From Shewanella oncorhynchi (GTDB lineage: Bacteria > Pseudomonadota > Gammaproteobacteria > Enterobacterales > Shewanellaceae): a stretch of DNA of 63,717 bases. The stretch's first letter is position 1; every line of letters begins with the position of its first letter. Made by a program: the position numbers and the translations under genes. The notes below the pieces were generated by a model, which worked only from the letters and a program-made list of their open reading frames with translations, made no database searches and was not told where the DNA came from. The stretch spans positions 1 through 63,717 of the forward strand of contig NZ_JABAEB010000019.1 of the NCBI RefSeq assembly GCF_012584455.1, given 5' to 3'. This document shows positions 8,467 to 17,310 of this stretch, piece after piece.

Positions 8467-11400
8467 TAGATGGCCTCCTTCGACAAACGCTTATTCAACA
8501 TGTCTGCAATTGGATTGACCTTAGGTTTTACCACCTGCAACTTCTTAGTTTGTTTGTTGATAATGTAACGGTTGGCGAACAAGTTCAGCACCTCAGACTC
8601 AGGGTTCGGGAAGGCGCCCAGCACACAAATATTGTTATTTTCGCAGGCGTCAAAAATCTTCTTCACGTTGGTATGGTGCAAAGTGCCCAACTCATCAATT
8701 GGCCAGTGAATGGTCACATCGGCGCGTCCACGCAGCAAGCGCGTGAATGCCAACAAGAACTTACACAAAATCAGATACGCCATACCGTGACTTGAGGATT
8801 CGTTAAGCTGTCTGTCGGTGCGGATAATCAAATCGCTGTTACCTTCTTTGAGGCGCAGCTCGATTTCCAGCAACTTAGATATGCCCCCCGTTAATGCGGC
8901 GCGACCGATAATGTCTAAAGCGCGGCGCATGCTGTTGGTGTAATCCTCATCGGGCAAGCCATTAAAGCCATCGGCTTTCCAATGTTTAAAGGCTTTGACG
9001 AACTGTTCAAGCTCAGGCCAGAACTCTAACTCGCTGATGCGCGAACGAATACGTACCGCCGATTCAGACACGCCATCGAGGAATAACTCTTCGCCCACTT
9101 CGCGGGTAATACGCGCACTTTGGGAGGCAATGCGGCGGTCGATATCGGCTAACACATCGTAGAAAGCGGTTAAGTCGACGCCGAAAATCCGTCCTTGCTC
9201 ACGCAGCGCGGTAATCGATTGCGGCACGATCACGTTCAGCAATTGCTCAAGCTGTGGCACTAACTTACGGTAATCCAGCAGGCGAATACCTTTATCGTTG
9301 ATAAAGCTCGATTCTTCGCGGGCACGCTCCCAGGTTTCGGCAAGGCCCGAACCTGACTTGCTGGCGATCACTGAGTCGAAATGCTCTACATATTGCTTCA
9401 CCGAACCCATCAGGTAATCGCGTTTTAGCAGCAAATCTTCACCTTGGCGCAGACGCTCGCCTAGGCTGCCTTGGGCTTCTTCGTTATTGGTCGGTAACTT
9501 AAGCTCGGCGAGTTTACGCATTACGGCACGTAACTTCGTTAAGTTTTCAGAAGCTTCAACCTGCGCCGCATCGGACGCTTTACGTTCAGTTTCAAGTTGT
9601 TGACGACGGGCCTTAACATCCTGAGTTTTCGCCTTAAGCTGTTGATCGATTTCCGATACCGCACGCTTCACATCGCTAAGCTGAGTTTGCAGTTTAGGTT
9701 TGCGCGCAAGCCAAGTGTGTTGATACCAATCGTCAAAGCGCAGTACGTCGCTGCGACGCTGTTCGGCGCGGCTGATTTTGGTTTCTAACTCACGAATTTG
9801 TTGCTTGAGTTTGAGGATATTATCCTCATCCACACCACGGGATTTAAGCTCGTTTTTGTACCAAGTCTCGCAGGCTTTCTGCTCGATTTTGGCACTTTCA
9901 CGGCGCCCTTCAATGGTCGCTTTAATTTGGCCGAGTTGATTGTCGAGCGCGCCGATAACTTCCTGCCAATAGGCATTCTTTTCCATGCGCGCTTCAAGCG
10001 CTTGCTCTTTTTGATCTTCGAGCCAGAGTTCGTGCTGATGTTTAAGCTGTTTTAGCTCACCATCGAGTTGAGTCAGTCTTTGTCCCGCATGGGCTTTGCG
10101 CTCGCTCAATGCTTTGTTGATTTTCTCTTGCTCGCTGCGCTTTTCATCAAATAGGCGACGCAGATCGTCACGGCTATTTTTGTAAGCCGTGCGGGCAAAA
10201 GTCAGTTCACGGCTGAGATTATCCAACTCGCCATTAATGGCCACCAGCTGAGATTCGGCCTCGGCCTGCATTTCTTGGGCACTAGTGTGGGCTTCTTCGG
10301 CTTTGCTTAACCGAATACGCAGCTCTTGTTCGGAGGCGGCATATTCAGGCACATCGATCGCTTTAAGATCTAAATGCACGCCAAAGAAAGCTTCGCTCGA
10401 TTCAGTCACTAAGCTTGGATGTAAATCAGTGCGATGCAGTAGTTCAGGCGCGATCACTTTACCTAAACTTTGCTCCCAGCCTTGGGATTCTTTACGCAGA
10501 AACTCCAATAGGGTGTGGGATTGCGGGAACAGCATATGGTGCAGTTCATCCAACGCAGTTTGACGCTCGTTCACCCTTAAGGTGGCGATACGCAAGGCTT
10601 CGTTGGCTTGGTCACGTTTGGCTCTGAGCTTGCGTTCATCGCTGCTTAAGCGTTCGACCTTGGCATTGCAGCTTTCTTGTTCTTCGTCGGCGCGGTGAAT
10701 ACGTTCGTCGAAAATCGCGAGACTCAGCTTTTCTTCTTCGGTGTAAGTCACGCCATCAACACGCAATTTAAGCTCGGCGGCAGTGAGTTTGAATTGGTAT
10801 TCCTGCTCGCTAAAGCTAGCCTTGCCCGCATCCATTTGGTTGCGCCATTGCAGCTCTAGGGCGTCAATATCGGTGCGCGCCACTTCACGTTGCTTATCGC
10901 GGGCTTCACGCTGCTTGTCTTGGTCGCTATGCAGGCCTTCAAGCTCGCGGTTTAACTGCTCGCCAATCTTACTGCGACGGGCATTGTACGCCGCCTCAAT
11001 GTCTTGGTGCTTCTCGGTTTGCAGCTTATGGCGTTCACTTAGGTTTTCAACATCGGTGCGCCAGTTCGGCAGCATCTCAAGATCGGCCTTGGCTTGCTCT
11101 ATGTTGGCATCTAAAAAGGCAGCATGCTGATCTTCAATGGCATCGAGCTCATACTCGCACTTTGCCACATCGCCCTTAGCTGCCGATAAATCGAGATTGA
11201 GCTCATCGCGCTGCTCTTTCCATTCATCATCGAGCAATCTTAGCTTTAAATTCAGTTCTTTAGATAAGGTTTGCTGAATATCTTGACGATCGGCTTCTAA
11301 GGTTTCATCGTTGCGATAACCACGGGATAAACTCGATAAACGCAGTTCGGCGCTAAGCAGTTGGTTAAATTCTTGTTCGAGTTTTTCAAATTCAGGACGA

Positions 11401-12140
11401 ATAACTTCAAAGCCTTGGATAAGTTGGCTCTCACGGATCCACGCCTCAACGCGCTGCGGATTCAAACGTGAGCTGGGCGGATTAACCCCATCTTCCTCTA
11501 AAATGGCGGCGATCATGGATTTGACCGTCTCCATCTTGCCTTCTTTGGAGTGCACCGCTTTAGCGAGTTTTTCGATGTGGCGCAGGGAATGCTCGCCCTC
11601 ACACAGGGCAAATTGGCGTGCATAACCGCGTAGTTCACTGCGGTTGCTGCCCGTGCTTAATAGGGTGCGATCGTTTTGAATAATGGCGCGATATTCACGG
11701 GTATTAAGCAAATTAGTGGTGGCGATGCCGGCACGTTTTAAATCACGGCCTAATTCCGCCATGGTGTGGCACAGAATAGTGTCGCCATTTTGCGATTTAA
11801 TATAATCGCTTAGCTCAAAACCTTTGGCGATAAAACGATAGTTAACGCCCTTCCCATCGCCCGCAGAGGCCAACACGGCTTGATACAGTAAGCCATCGGC
11901 CTTTTGATATTCGTAAATGATGTAGCTTGAATCGTGTGGCAAATACCAACGCTCGAAACTGTCGCGGGTCGAAGGCACCACGCGGCTTGGGTATTCACCA
12001 TAAAAAACAGGGACTAGACGTTGTAATGTCGTTTTACCCGAGGCGTTAGTACCACAAATGTTGGTATGACCATTGAGGGCGAGTTCCACCACGCCCGGAA
12101 GGTGCGTATCAATCAGCACAATACGAATCAAGCTTGCCAT
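8466..12140 (-). CDS. jetC: SMC-like ATPase of a Wadjet / MksB-type condensin (DUF3584-like)
   Basis: A 1224-residue SMC-fold protein and first gene of the operon. The N-terminal head carries Walker A GTNASGKTT (residues 30-38). Long heptad-like, Glu/Lys/Arg/Gln-rich coiled coils run from about 250 to 540 and 610 to 1000. A compact non-coiled insert near 550-605 (WEQSLGKVIAPELL onward) looks like the hinge. The C-terminal head has the signature-like NESSSHGMAYLI (about 1115) and a Walker B IHWPIDELG (about 1148). This layout matches MukB/MksB/JetC. Length lies between typical MksB and MukB. The start ATG has AAGGA five bases upstream. Role: ATP-driven loop extrusion, inferred from family. No disrupted motif was seen. 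Confidence 0.85.
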   Translation of the reverse strand: MASLIRIVLIDTHLPGVVELALNGHTNICGTNASGKTTLQRLVPVFYGEYPSRVVPSTRDSFERWYLPHDSSYIIYEYQKADGLLYQAVLASAGDGKGVNYRFIAKGFELSDYIKSQNGDTILCHTMAELGRDLKRAGIATTNLLNTREYRAIIQNDRTLLSTGSNRSELRGYARQFALCEGEHSLRHIEKLAKAVHSKEGKMETVKSMIAAILEEDGVNPPSSRLNPQRVEAWIRESQLIQGFEVIRPEFEKLEQEFNQLLSAELRLSSLSRGYRNDETLEADRQDIQQTLSKELNLKLRLLDDEWKEQRDELNLDLSAAKGDVAKCEYELDAIEDQHAAFLDANIEQAKADLEMLPNWRTDVENLSERHKLQTEKHQDIEAAYNARRSKIGEQLNRELEGLHSDQDKQREARDKQREVARTDIDALELQWRNQMDAGKASFSEQEYQFKLTAAELKLRVDGVTYTEEEKLSLAIFDERIHRADEEQESCNAKVERLSSDERKLRAKRDQANEALRIATLRVNERQTALDELHHMLFPQSHTLLEFLRKESQGWEQSLGKVIAPELLHRTDLHPSLVTESSEAFFGVHLDLKAIDVPEYAASEQELRIRLSKAEEAHTSAQEMQAEAESQLVAINGELDNLSRELTFARTAYKNSRDDLRRLFDEKRSEQEKINKALSERKAHAGQRLTQLDGELKQLKHQHELWLEDQKEQALEARMEKNAYWQEVIGALDNQLGQIKATIEGRRESAKIEQKACETWYKNELKSRGVDEDNILKLKQQIRELETKISRAEQRRSDVLRFDDWYQHTWLARKPKLQTQLSDVKRAVSEIDQQLKAKTQDVKARRQQLETERKASDAAQVEASENLTKLRAVMRKLAELKLPTNNEEAQGSLGERLRQGEDLLLKRDYLMGSVKQYVEHFDSVIASKSGSGLAETWERAREESSFINDKGIRLLDYRKLVPQLEQLLNVIVPQSITALREQGRIFGVDLTAFYDVLADIDRRIASQSARITREVGEELFLDGVSESAVRIRSRISELEFWPELEQFVKAFKHWKADGFNGLPDEDYTNSMRRALDIIGRAALTGGISKLLEIELRLKEGNSDLIIRTDRQLNESSSHGMAYLILCKFLLAFTRLLRGRADVTIHWPIDELGTLHHTNVKKIFDACENNNICVLGAFPNPESEVLNLFANRYIINKQTKKLQVVKPKVNPIADMLNKRLSKEAI

Positions 12141-12509
12141 TTCATTCCTTATGCAAACAGGAGAGTCTTATCTAAGCTGCAGAAGCTTCTACACAAATAA
12201 GAGAAAACAATCCAAGAGGGCCACTGACGTTAAAATCGTCACTGTAAATAAACACTTTAAAAAAGTGACTAAAAAGTGATGTTAAAAATCGTGGCCTAAA
12301 AATAGTGCCCCTAAAATAAGGCAATCACAGTGTATTGGCAATTAAGCAGCGATGCACTAATGCCTTGGCTCACATCTCAGCCCATTGCTCAGCAAAAACA
12401 TAACCCTATAGCTAGGCTCAAATCAAACGGCCAATGATACGACAACTTAGCCAAAATAGGCGGCTAACAAAGCGGCAATTAGCGCGATAAAAGGTAAATT
12501 CCAGCGGAT
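12141..12509. other. upstream region of the SMC-like operon
   Basis: About 370 bases between the SMC-like operon start and the end of ttrR, which lies on the same strand. It must hold the operon promoter. A dyad CACTTT-AAA-AAAGTG (12253-12267) and further GTGA/TCAC half-sites cluster at about 12238-12280. I could not settle on a -35/-10 pair. A short plus-strand open frame here (12073-12279) overlaps the operon start and has no coding character. Confidence 0.4.
12253..12267. promoter_or_regulatory. candidate operator dyad upstream of the SMC-like operon
   Basis: CACTTT (12253-12258) and AAAGTG (12262-12267) are a perfect inverted repeat about 115 bases upstream of the operon start codon. A second AAAAGTGA sits at 12272-12279 and a GTCACTG at 12238-12244, so the same half-site recurs about four times in 45 bases. 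No regulator gene lies in the operon. The binding protein, if any, is unknown. Confidence 0.3.
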
Positions 12510-13121
12510 TTATTCGAGACGCAGGCGTTCGGCAATCCGACTGTAGATCAGCATCATTTCCGCCAGCGATCCCACTTGCATGCCTTTCATCAAATTGGCA
12601 CGGTGGATCTCAACCGTGCGCATGGCAATACAGAGACTATCGGCGATCTCTTGGTTCTTCAGGCCTTGGGCAATCAGGTTGAGTATTTCCCGCTCTCTTG
12701 GCGTGAGCGCTTGATAAGTCTCAAGATACTGATTGTCTTGATGATGCGCCTTGGTATGTTCCAACGCTTTGACGACCGCCTCGGCTAACTTAGCGCCATC
12801 GGCGGGCTTTTGGAAAAAATCCACCGCACCTAATTTAAGCGCATCTACCGCCATTGGCACATCGCCATGGCCAGTGAGATAAATCACCGCTAGCGGACTA
12901 TTTTTTGCCACTAATTCAAGATGCAACTGCTGACCACTCAAACCCGGCATACGCACATCGACCAGCGCACAACCCGGTAGTGTTAAGTCAACTATGGTGA
13001 AAAAGGCTTCGGCACTATCAAAGTCGGTGATCTTAAGGCCATAACTTTCAAGCATAAAACGCAAAGAACGACGCACTGAGTCATCGTCATCGATTAAATA
13101 CACTGGTAAGGCAAGACTCAT
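12510..13121 (-). CDS. ttrR: tetrathionate response regulator TtrR
   Basis: A 203-residue FixJ/NarL-type response regulator. The receiver domain (about 1-120) has the acidic cluster IDDDDS, the phospho-acceptor in ALVDVRMPG (about Asp53), the YLTGHGD Thr and the QKPAD Lys. A LuxR-type helix-turn-helix follows (LTPREREILNLIAQG through MRTVEIHRANLM, about 138-185). It overlaps the end of ttrS by one base (TAATG), so the pair is co-translated. In Salmonella and S. baltica, TtrS-TtrR senses tetrathionate and switches on ttrBCA. The divergent ttrBCA operon supports the same role here. Confidence 0.92.
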   Translation of the reverse strand: MSLALPVYLIDDDDSVRRSLRFMLESYGLKITDFDSAEAFFTIVDLTLPGCALVDVRMPGLSGQQLHLELVAKNSPLAVIYLTGHGDVPMAVDALKLGAVDFFQKPADGAKLAEAVVKALEHTKAHHQDNQYLETYQALTPREREILNLIAQGLKNQEIADSLCIAMRTVEIHRANLMKGMQVGSLAEMMLIYSRIAERLRLE

Positions 13122-15139
13122 TATTGTGCTCCATTGGGTTCAGGTTTACGCGGTATAGCCACCTGCGCTTGGCAACCGCCACCCATAGCGCTTTCTAGGC
13201 TAAACGTACCACCATGGCTCTCGGCAATATCACGGCAAATCACTAAGCCTAAACCTAACCCCTCTGATTTAGTGGAATAAAATGCTTGCATCAGCAGACT
13301 GGTCTCTTCGGTTAACCCAATGCCATTATCTGTGACTGTCAGCAAGAGCGTACATTCTTGATAGCGAAGATCGATATCGATCGTGGGTGTGTATGGCTTT
13401 TGCGTGATGATCTGTTCGGTGCCACTGGATTCAAGCTCTAACCGCTGAACGCAGGCGTCAAAGGCGTTTTTCAGCAAGTTAAGCAACAACTGCTGCATAC
13501 CAACTTCATCGAGGGACTGTAAATAAGGTTCACCATTCACATTGACGGCAAGGTTTATCTGATGTTGTTCAAACTCATAGGCGAGCAGCGGCACAGTATC
13601 ATTGACCAACTCATGCAGATACAAAGGCTGTTTCGACACAGGTCGCTTCTTCAATAAATTACGTAAGCGACTGATAATATTGTCGGCGCGCGTGACTTCC
13701 TGCTGGATCAGCGCCAATACAGATTGCAACTCCTCAGGGCTCGTCCCCCGCTGTAATCGCACTTCGGCGCCATGACAATAATGGCCAATCGCCGCCAAAG
13801 GTTGATTGAGTTCATGGGAGAGACTCGCGCCAAGCTCACCCGCGATTGCAATACGCTGGGCATGTTCCAGTAACGCGCGGTTTTCATTGAGCTGGCGCTG
13901 AGTGTTAATCAACTCACGGCCGCGGCGACTAAAGCGGTATTCAAGCCAAAAATGATACACATTGAGTAAAACCAAAATCCCTAACACAAGCCAAGCCCAT
14001 TGTTGATGTAACTTGATCCACTGCCACGCCCTTTGCCACCATGGTGCTTGCAAAGGATGCATATCGAGATCTTTAAGCAGTTGATCGATCGCAAGCTGAC
14101 TCACGGCCGTGGTCCAGCCCGCAGAATCAGCAGACTTAGCGGCGAGATGATCTTCAGGCAGCGCTAGCAAAGCTTGAGTCACACTTTTAGCCAGAGACTG
14201 GGAGGCGCGATTGGTCTTTGCCATAGACCAGTTGGGATAAAGGTGAGTCGAGACTTGGCAATTAAATCCCGCAGGCGCTTGATTATCGAGCACTCGATAA
14301 TGGGCGATATTAATAAGACCTTCCGTTTGCATCTGCTCAAGCTGACACACAGGCACCACAACCGCATCCAGTCGATTATCTTTCGCCGCATCATCACCAC
14401 TTTTTTGATCATCTAACTGATACAACAAATTATCTAGCGGGAACCCCAGCGGAATAATCTCACCCACAAAGCGAGGCAAATCTATGCCCTTTAGCTGCGC
14501 TTCGTACACTAAGGTCAAGTAACCACCAAAGGCATTTTTCGATACGATCCCGAGTCGACGTCCCTTAAGATCACTTAAGGTGTGATAGGGTGAATCGGCG
14601 CGCACCACCAGCGCCGAGCCCACTTGCATTGCCGCACCATTATTTAACGGACTGCGCAGGGTCGCCAACCAAGTAAGGGAATATTGCCGCGCCAGCAACA
14701 CGGATTGCCCTGGGTTGGTGATCACAAAATCGAGCCCTTGGGTTTCAACGCCCTTAGCTAGCTCATCGAGGGTGAGAGGGTGTAACCTAAAGTAACTGTT
14801 GGGAATTTGGGTTTCGAGCCACCCCATCAAAGGTTGCCAGCGGTTGATGGTCGCCTTATAACCGCGGATGGCTAACACGCCAACATCGACCACTTGATAA
14901 CTGGGCTCTTCGATAGCAACTTGAGCAACAACCTCAGAGTCAGTTAAGCCCGAATGTACGCTTTGATTCAGTGGCTCCGCAGCAAACACCTTAACTGAAG
15001 CCAGCAAGCATAGGAATAACACTGCGTTCCTTGGCTTTTTTCTCGGTATTGCCACGGAATGTGGAGTGCTCAGAATCGATAACGGCCACTTGACCGATAC
15101 AGCGAAGCGAAACACAGTTTTCATCATCCTCAATAACAT
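13121..15139 (-). CDS. ttrS: tetrathionate sensor histidine kinase TtrS
   Basis: A membrane sensor kinase of about 672 residues. After a signal-like hydrophobic segment (VLFLCLLASVKVFAAEP) comes a periplasmic PhnD-type binding domain, which senses tetrathionate in this family. One transmembrane helix follows (WAWLVLGILVLLNVYHFWL), then a HisKA domain with phospho-accepting His in SLSHELNQPLAAI, and an ATPase domain with LLNLLKNAFDAC, VTDNGIGL and GLGLGL boxes. The start is uncertain. I chose ATG 15139 (AAGGA nine bases upstream); a GTG at 15166 or ATGs at 15127/15124 are alternatives, and the pre-signal extension is long in all of them. Confidence 0.9.
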   Translation of the reverse strand: MLLRMMKTVFRFAVSVKWPLSILSTPHSVAIPRKKPRNAVLFLCLLASVKVFAAEPLNQSVHSGLTDSEVVAQVAIEEPSYQVVDVGVLAIRGYKATINRWQPLMGWLETQIPNSYFRLHPLTLDELAKGVETQGLDFVITNPGQSVLLARQYSLTWLATLRSPLNNGAAMQVGSALVVRADSPYHTLSDLKGRRLGIVSKNAFGGYLTLVYEAQLKGIDLPRFVGEIIPLGFPLDNLLYQLDDQKSGDDAAKDNRLDAVVVPVCQLEQMQTEGLINIAHYRVLDNQAPAGFNCQVSTHLYPNWSMAKTNRASQSLAKSVTQALLALPEDHLAAKSADSAGWTTAVSQLAIDQLLKDLDMHPLQAPWWQRAWQWIKLHQQWAWLVLGILVLLNVYHFWLEYRFSRRGRELINTQRQLNENRALLEHAQRIAIAGELGASLSHELNQPLAAIGHYCHGAEVRLQRGTSPEELQSVLALIQQEVTRADNIISRLRNLLKKRPVSKQPLYLHELVNDTVPLLAYEFEQHQINLAVNVNGEPYLQSLDEVGMQQLLLNLLKNAFDACVQRLELESSGTEQIITQKPYTPTIDIDLRYQECTLLLTVTDNGIGLTEETSLLMQAFYSTKSEGLGLGLVICRDIAESHGGTFSLESAMGGGCQAQVAIPRKPEPNGAQ

Positions 15140-15266
15140 GAAGCGCAATCCTTTATCCCCAGTCACTCACACTAAAATCAAGTCCAACTCAAGCTAAGAA
15201 AAGGCCAAACTCAAGTAACAAAAAATAAAACCCTAGCATTTTGAAGGCTATTCTAACGGATATTTG

Positions 15267-15280
15267 TTGCGCTAGATCAA
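15267..15280. promoter_or_regulatory. candidate FNR/EtrA/CRP-type box upstream of ttrB
   Basis: TTGCGCTAGATCAA matches the FNR consensus TTGAT-N4-ATCAA at all five bases of the right half and three of five in the left half. It lies upstream of an operon for anaerobic respiration, where such control is expected. The weak left half keeps this tentative. Confidence 0.45.
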
Positions 15281-15281
15281 G

Positions 15282-15300
15282 TCCACACCCGATATGTGGA
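15282..15300. promoter_or_regulatory. candidate TtrR operator dyad
   Basis: TCCACA (15282-15287) and TGTGGA (15295-15300) form a perfect 6-bp inverted repeat with a 7-base spacer, just upstream of TATAGT at 15308. NarL/FixJ-type regulators such as TtrR bind short inverted repeats, so this is the best visible candidate for its target. Binding is inferred. Confidence 0.4.
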
Positions 15301-15420
15301 AAACCACTATAGTTATGCCGCCTCCCCTTTTACAGAATGCCTGTAAACCTCGCCATAAACCTTAACTCTAGGTCTATGAGCCAGTTTATTCGCCATCTGC
15401 AAGTAGTGAAGGAAATCTGT

Positions 15421-16203
15421 ATGGACAAGAGTAAACGTCAGTTTCTCGGCAAAATGGCCAGCGTCAGTGTTGGCGCCGCACTCATCCCTGTCGTGCAAGT
15501 GTATGCACAGGATGATAAGCGCAGCCCTCAAATGCACAGTGCCAGCGAAGGCCAAGTAGGTAAACGTTACGGTATGGTAATTGACTTGCGCCGCTGTGTG
15601 GGCTGCCAAGCCTGTACTGTCGCTTGCACTATCGAGAATCAACCGCCCCTCGGGCAATTTCGCACCACAGTGCAGCAGTATGAAGTCTCGCAGCAGGAAG
15701 ATACCACTCCGCCTGCGTTTTTAATGCTGCCAAGACTTTGTAATCACTGCGAAAACCCGCCCTGCATCCCAGTTTGTCCTACGGGCGCGACCTTCCAGCG
15801 CAAGGACGGCATAGTGGTCGTCAACAATGAATGGTGTGTTGGCTGTGGCTATTGCGTACAAGCCTGCCCCTATGATGCGCGCTTTATCAACCACGACACC
15901 AATACCGCCGACAAATGTACCTTCTGCGCCCACAGGTTAGATGCAGGGTTACTGCCTGCCTGTGTCGAAACCTGCGTAGGAGAAGCCCGTGTGATTGGCG
16001 ATCTGAATAATCCCAACAGCCAGATAAGCCAACTGCTCGCCGCCAACAAAACCGATATCAAGGTGCTCAAACCGACAGCTAATACTGCGCCACGGGTGTT
16101 CTACATCGGCATGAGCAGCGCTTTTGAGGACAAGATTAGCGGCCAAGCCCCCGTTAGAACCTTACTTACCGATACTGGCGAGGAGATCCACCATGGTCAT
16201 TAA
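15421..16203 (+). CDS. ttrB: tetrathionate reductase iron-sulfur subunit TtrB
   Basis: The electron-transfer subunit, 260 residues, with four ferredoxin-type [4Fe-4S] cysteine groups: CVGCQACTVAC, CNHCENPPCIPVC, CVGCGYCVQAC and CTFCAHRLD...CVETC. It passes electrons from TtrC to the catalytic TtrA at the periplasmic face. The start is ATG 15421 (AAGGA upstream), which gives the leader MDKSKRQFLGKM; the in-frame ATG at 15337 would bury it. The leader has Lys-Arg where Tat signals usually have Arg-Arg, as reported for Salmonella TtrB. The 3' end overlaps ttrC by 11 bases. Confidence 0.93.
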   Translation: MDKSKRQFLGKMASVSVGAALIPVVQVYAQDDKRSPQMHSASEGQVGKRYGMVIDLRRCVGCQACTVACTIENQPPLGQFRTTVQQYEVSQQEDTTPPAFLMLPRLCNHCENPPCIPVCPTGATFQRKDGIVVVNNEWCVGCGYCVQACPYDARFINHDTNTADKCTFCAHRLDAGLLPACVETCVGEARVIGDLNNPNSQISQLLAANKTDIKVLKPTANTAPRVFYIGMSSAFEDKISGQAPVRTLLTDTGEEIHHGH

Positions 16204-17275
16204 AGAAATCTTTACCCCAGATATCGCTATTACTTGGCTACCTTGGGCAGTGCAATACTTTTTTATGATGGGGCTCGCCTACGCCAGCGTATGGGTAGCG
16301 ACAATACATTTGTTTAGCCAACCCAAACCCGATGACAGATTGCTGAAGCTCTGCGCCTGTTTAATGTTAACAGCAGGCATAGTCGCCCCTATCGCCTTAC
16401 TCGCCGATTTACACCAACCGCTGCGGGCTTGGCATTTTTATGCGCAAGTTCGCCCTGATTCTTGGATGTGGTATGGCGCCTTTTTACTGCCCGTATTCTC
16501 GGGCACCAGCGCAGTGTTTGCTTGGCTGCTACTGCGTCAATATCTGCCTAAGCACACCACGAATCAAGACTCAGATTGGGTGAATAAAATAGGCCAATTA
16601 TTGAGATTCGGTGATTGGAACAGTGACAAACTCATCAAGCCGATCGCACTGATCACGGCCCTGAGTGCCTGCAGTATCGCCCTCTACACTGGCATGGAAA
16701 CCATGGCCATTAAGGCGCGGCCACTGTGGCATACCTATTGGCTGCCACCTTTGATGGCAATGAGCGCCCTGCTCGCCGCCTGCGGCACTTTGGTGGTATT
16801 GAATCGACTATTAAAGGGCTACCAACAGCGCACCCAAGACAGCCTATTACTCTGGGTAAGAGCCAGCTTTGGTCTGTTCGCCCTATGCCTTATCGGCTGG
16901 GTGTTATTCGATAAGGGCTCGGCCCCCGAAGCCGCATTATTGCTTGAAACCAGCCCAAGCTGGCAACTGGCCGCGATTTGGGTGCTAATCACACTCGCCG
17001 TGCTGGCACTGATGCTCGCCATTCGTCACTTACCCAATGTGGCAATGCTAATCGTCAGCCTCACGGCCATTCACCTTGCGTGGGGATTTCGCTGGATAGT
17101 GCTAATTCAAGCGCAAACCGATCCTAAATACGGCGCGGGGACTTATCTCTATCAACTGCCTTGGGGACCTGAAGGGCTATTAGGAATAGCTGGTACCTTC
17201 GGCCTCTGGTTAGCATTAATGGCGCTGGTCTCCGAACTTATTCGCCAAACGCCTGCGGCAAAACTTGCTCGCTGA
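16193..17275 (+). CDS. ttrC: tetrathionate reductase membrane subunit TtrC
   Basis: A 360-residue NrfD/PsrC-family quinol-oxidising membrane anchor with about nine or ten hydrophobic helices (for example WLPWAVQYFFMMGLAYASVW and LQ-rich C-terminal GLWLALMALVSELIR). It takes electrons from menaquinol and hands them to TtrB. The start at ATG 16193 is supported by AGGAG eight bases upstream and by the family N-terminus. An upstream ATG at 16124 lies deep inside ttrB. Translation is coupled to ttrB by the overlap, and ttrA follows after 35 bases. Confidence 0.9.
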   Translation: MVIKEIFTPDIAITWLPWAVQYFFMMGLAYASVWVATIHLFSQPKPDDRLLKLCACLMLTAGIVAPIALLADLHQPLRAWHFYAQVRPDSWMWYGAFLLPVFSGTSAVFAWLLLRQYLPKHTTNQDSDWVNKIGQLLRFGDWNSDKLIKPIALITALSACSIALYTGMETMAIKARPLWHTYWLPPLMAMSALLAACGTLVVLNRLLKGYQQRTQDSLLLWVRASFGLFALCLIGWVLFDKGSAPEAALLLETSPSWQLAAIWVLITLAVLALMLAIRHLPNVAMLIVSLTAIHLAWGFRWIVLIQAQTDPKYGAGTYLYQLPWGPEGLLGIAGTFGLWLALMALVSELIRQTPAAKLAR

Positions 17276-17310
17276 GCACCCAAATAGTTTACAGAATTAA
17301 GGAGTCCATC

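Larger units (their letters stand above)
15167..15420. promoter_or_regulatory. ttrSR / ttrBCA divergent control region
   Basis: This 254-base gap separates divergent ttrS and ttrB and should carry both promoters. It contains an FNR/CRP-like box (15267-15280), a TCCACA-N7-TGTGGA dyad (15282-15300) and a possible -10 TATAGT (15308-15313) facing ttrB. Regulation of ttrBCA by TtrR together with an FNR-family protein is established in Salmonella. The positions here are inferred from symmetry only. Confidence 0.6.

Noticed and set aside
15313..15657. Minus-strand frame of 114 codons over the ttr control region and ttrB start
   Set aside because: It overlaps the ttrB cysteine-rich coding sequence and has no recognisable domain or ribosome site.
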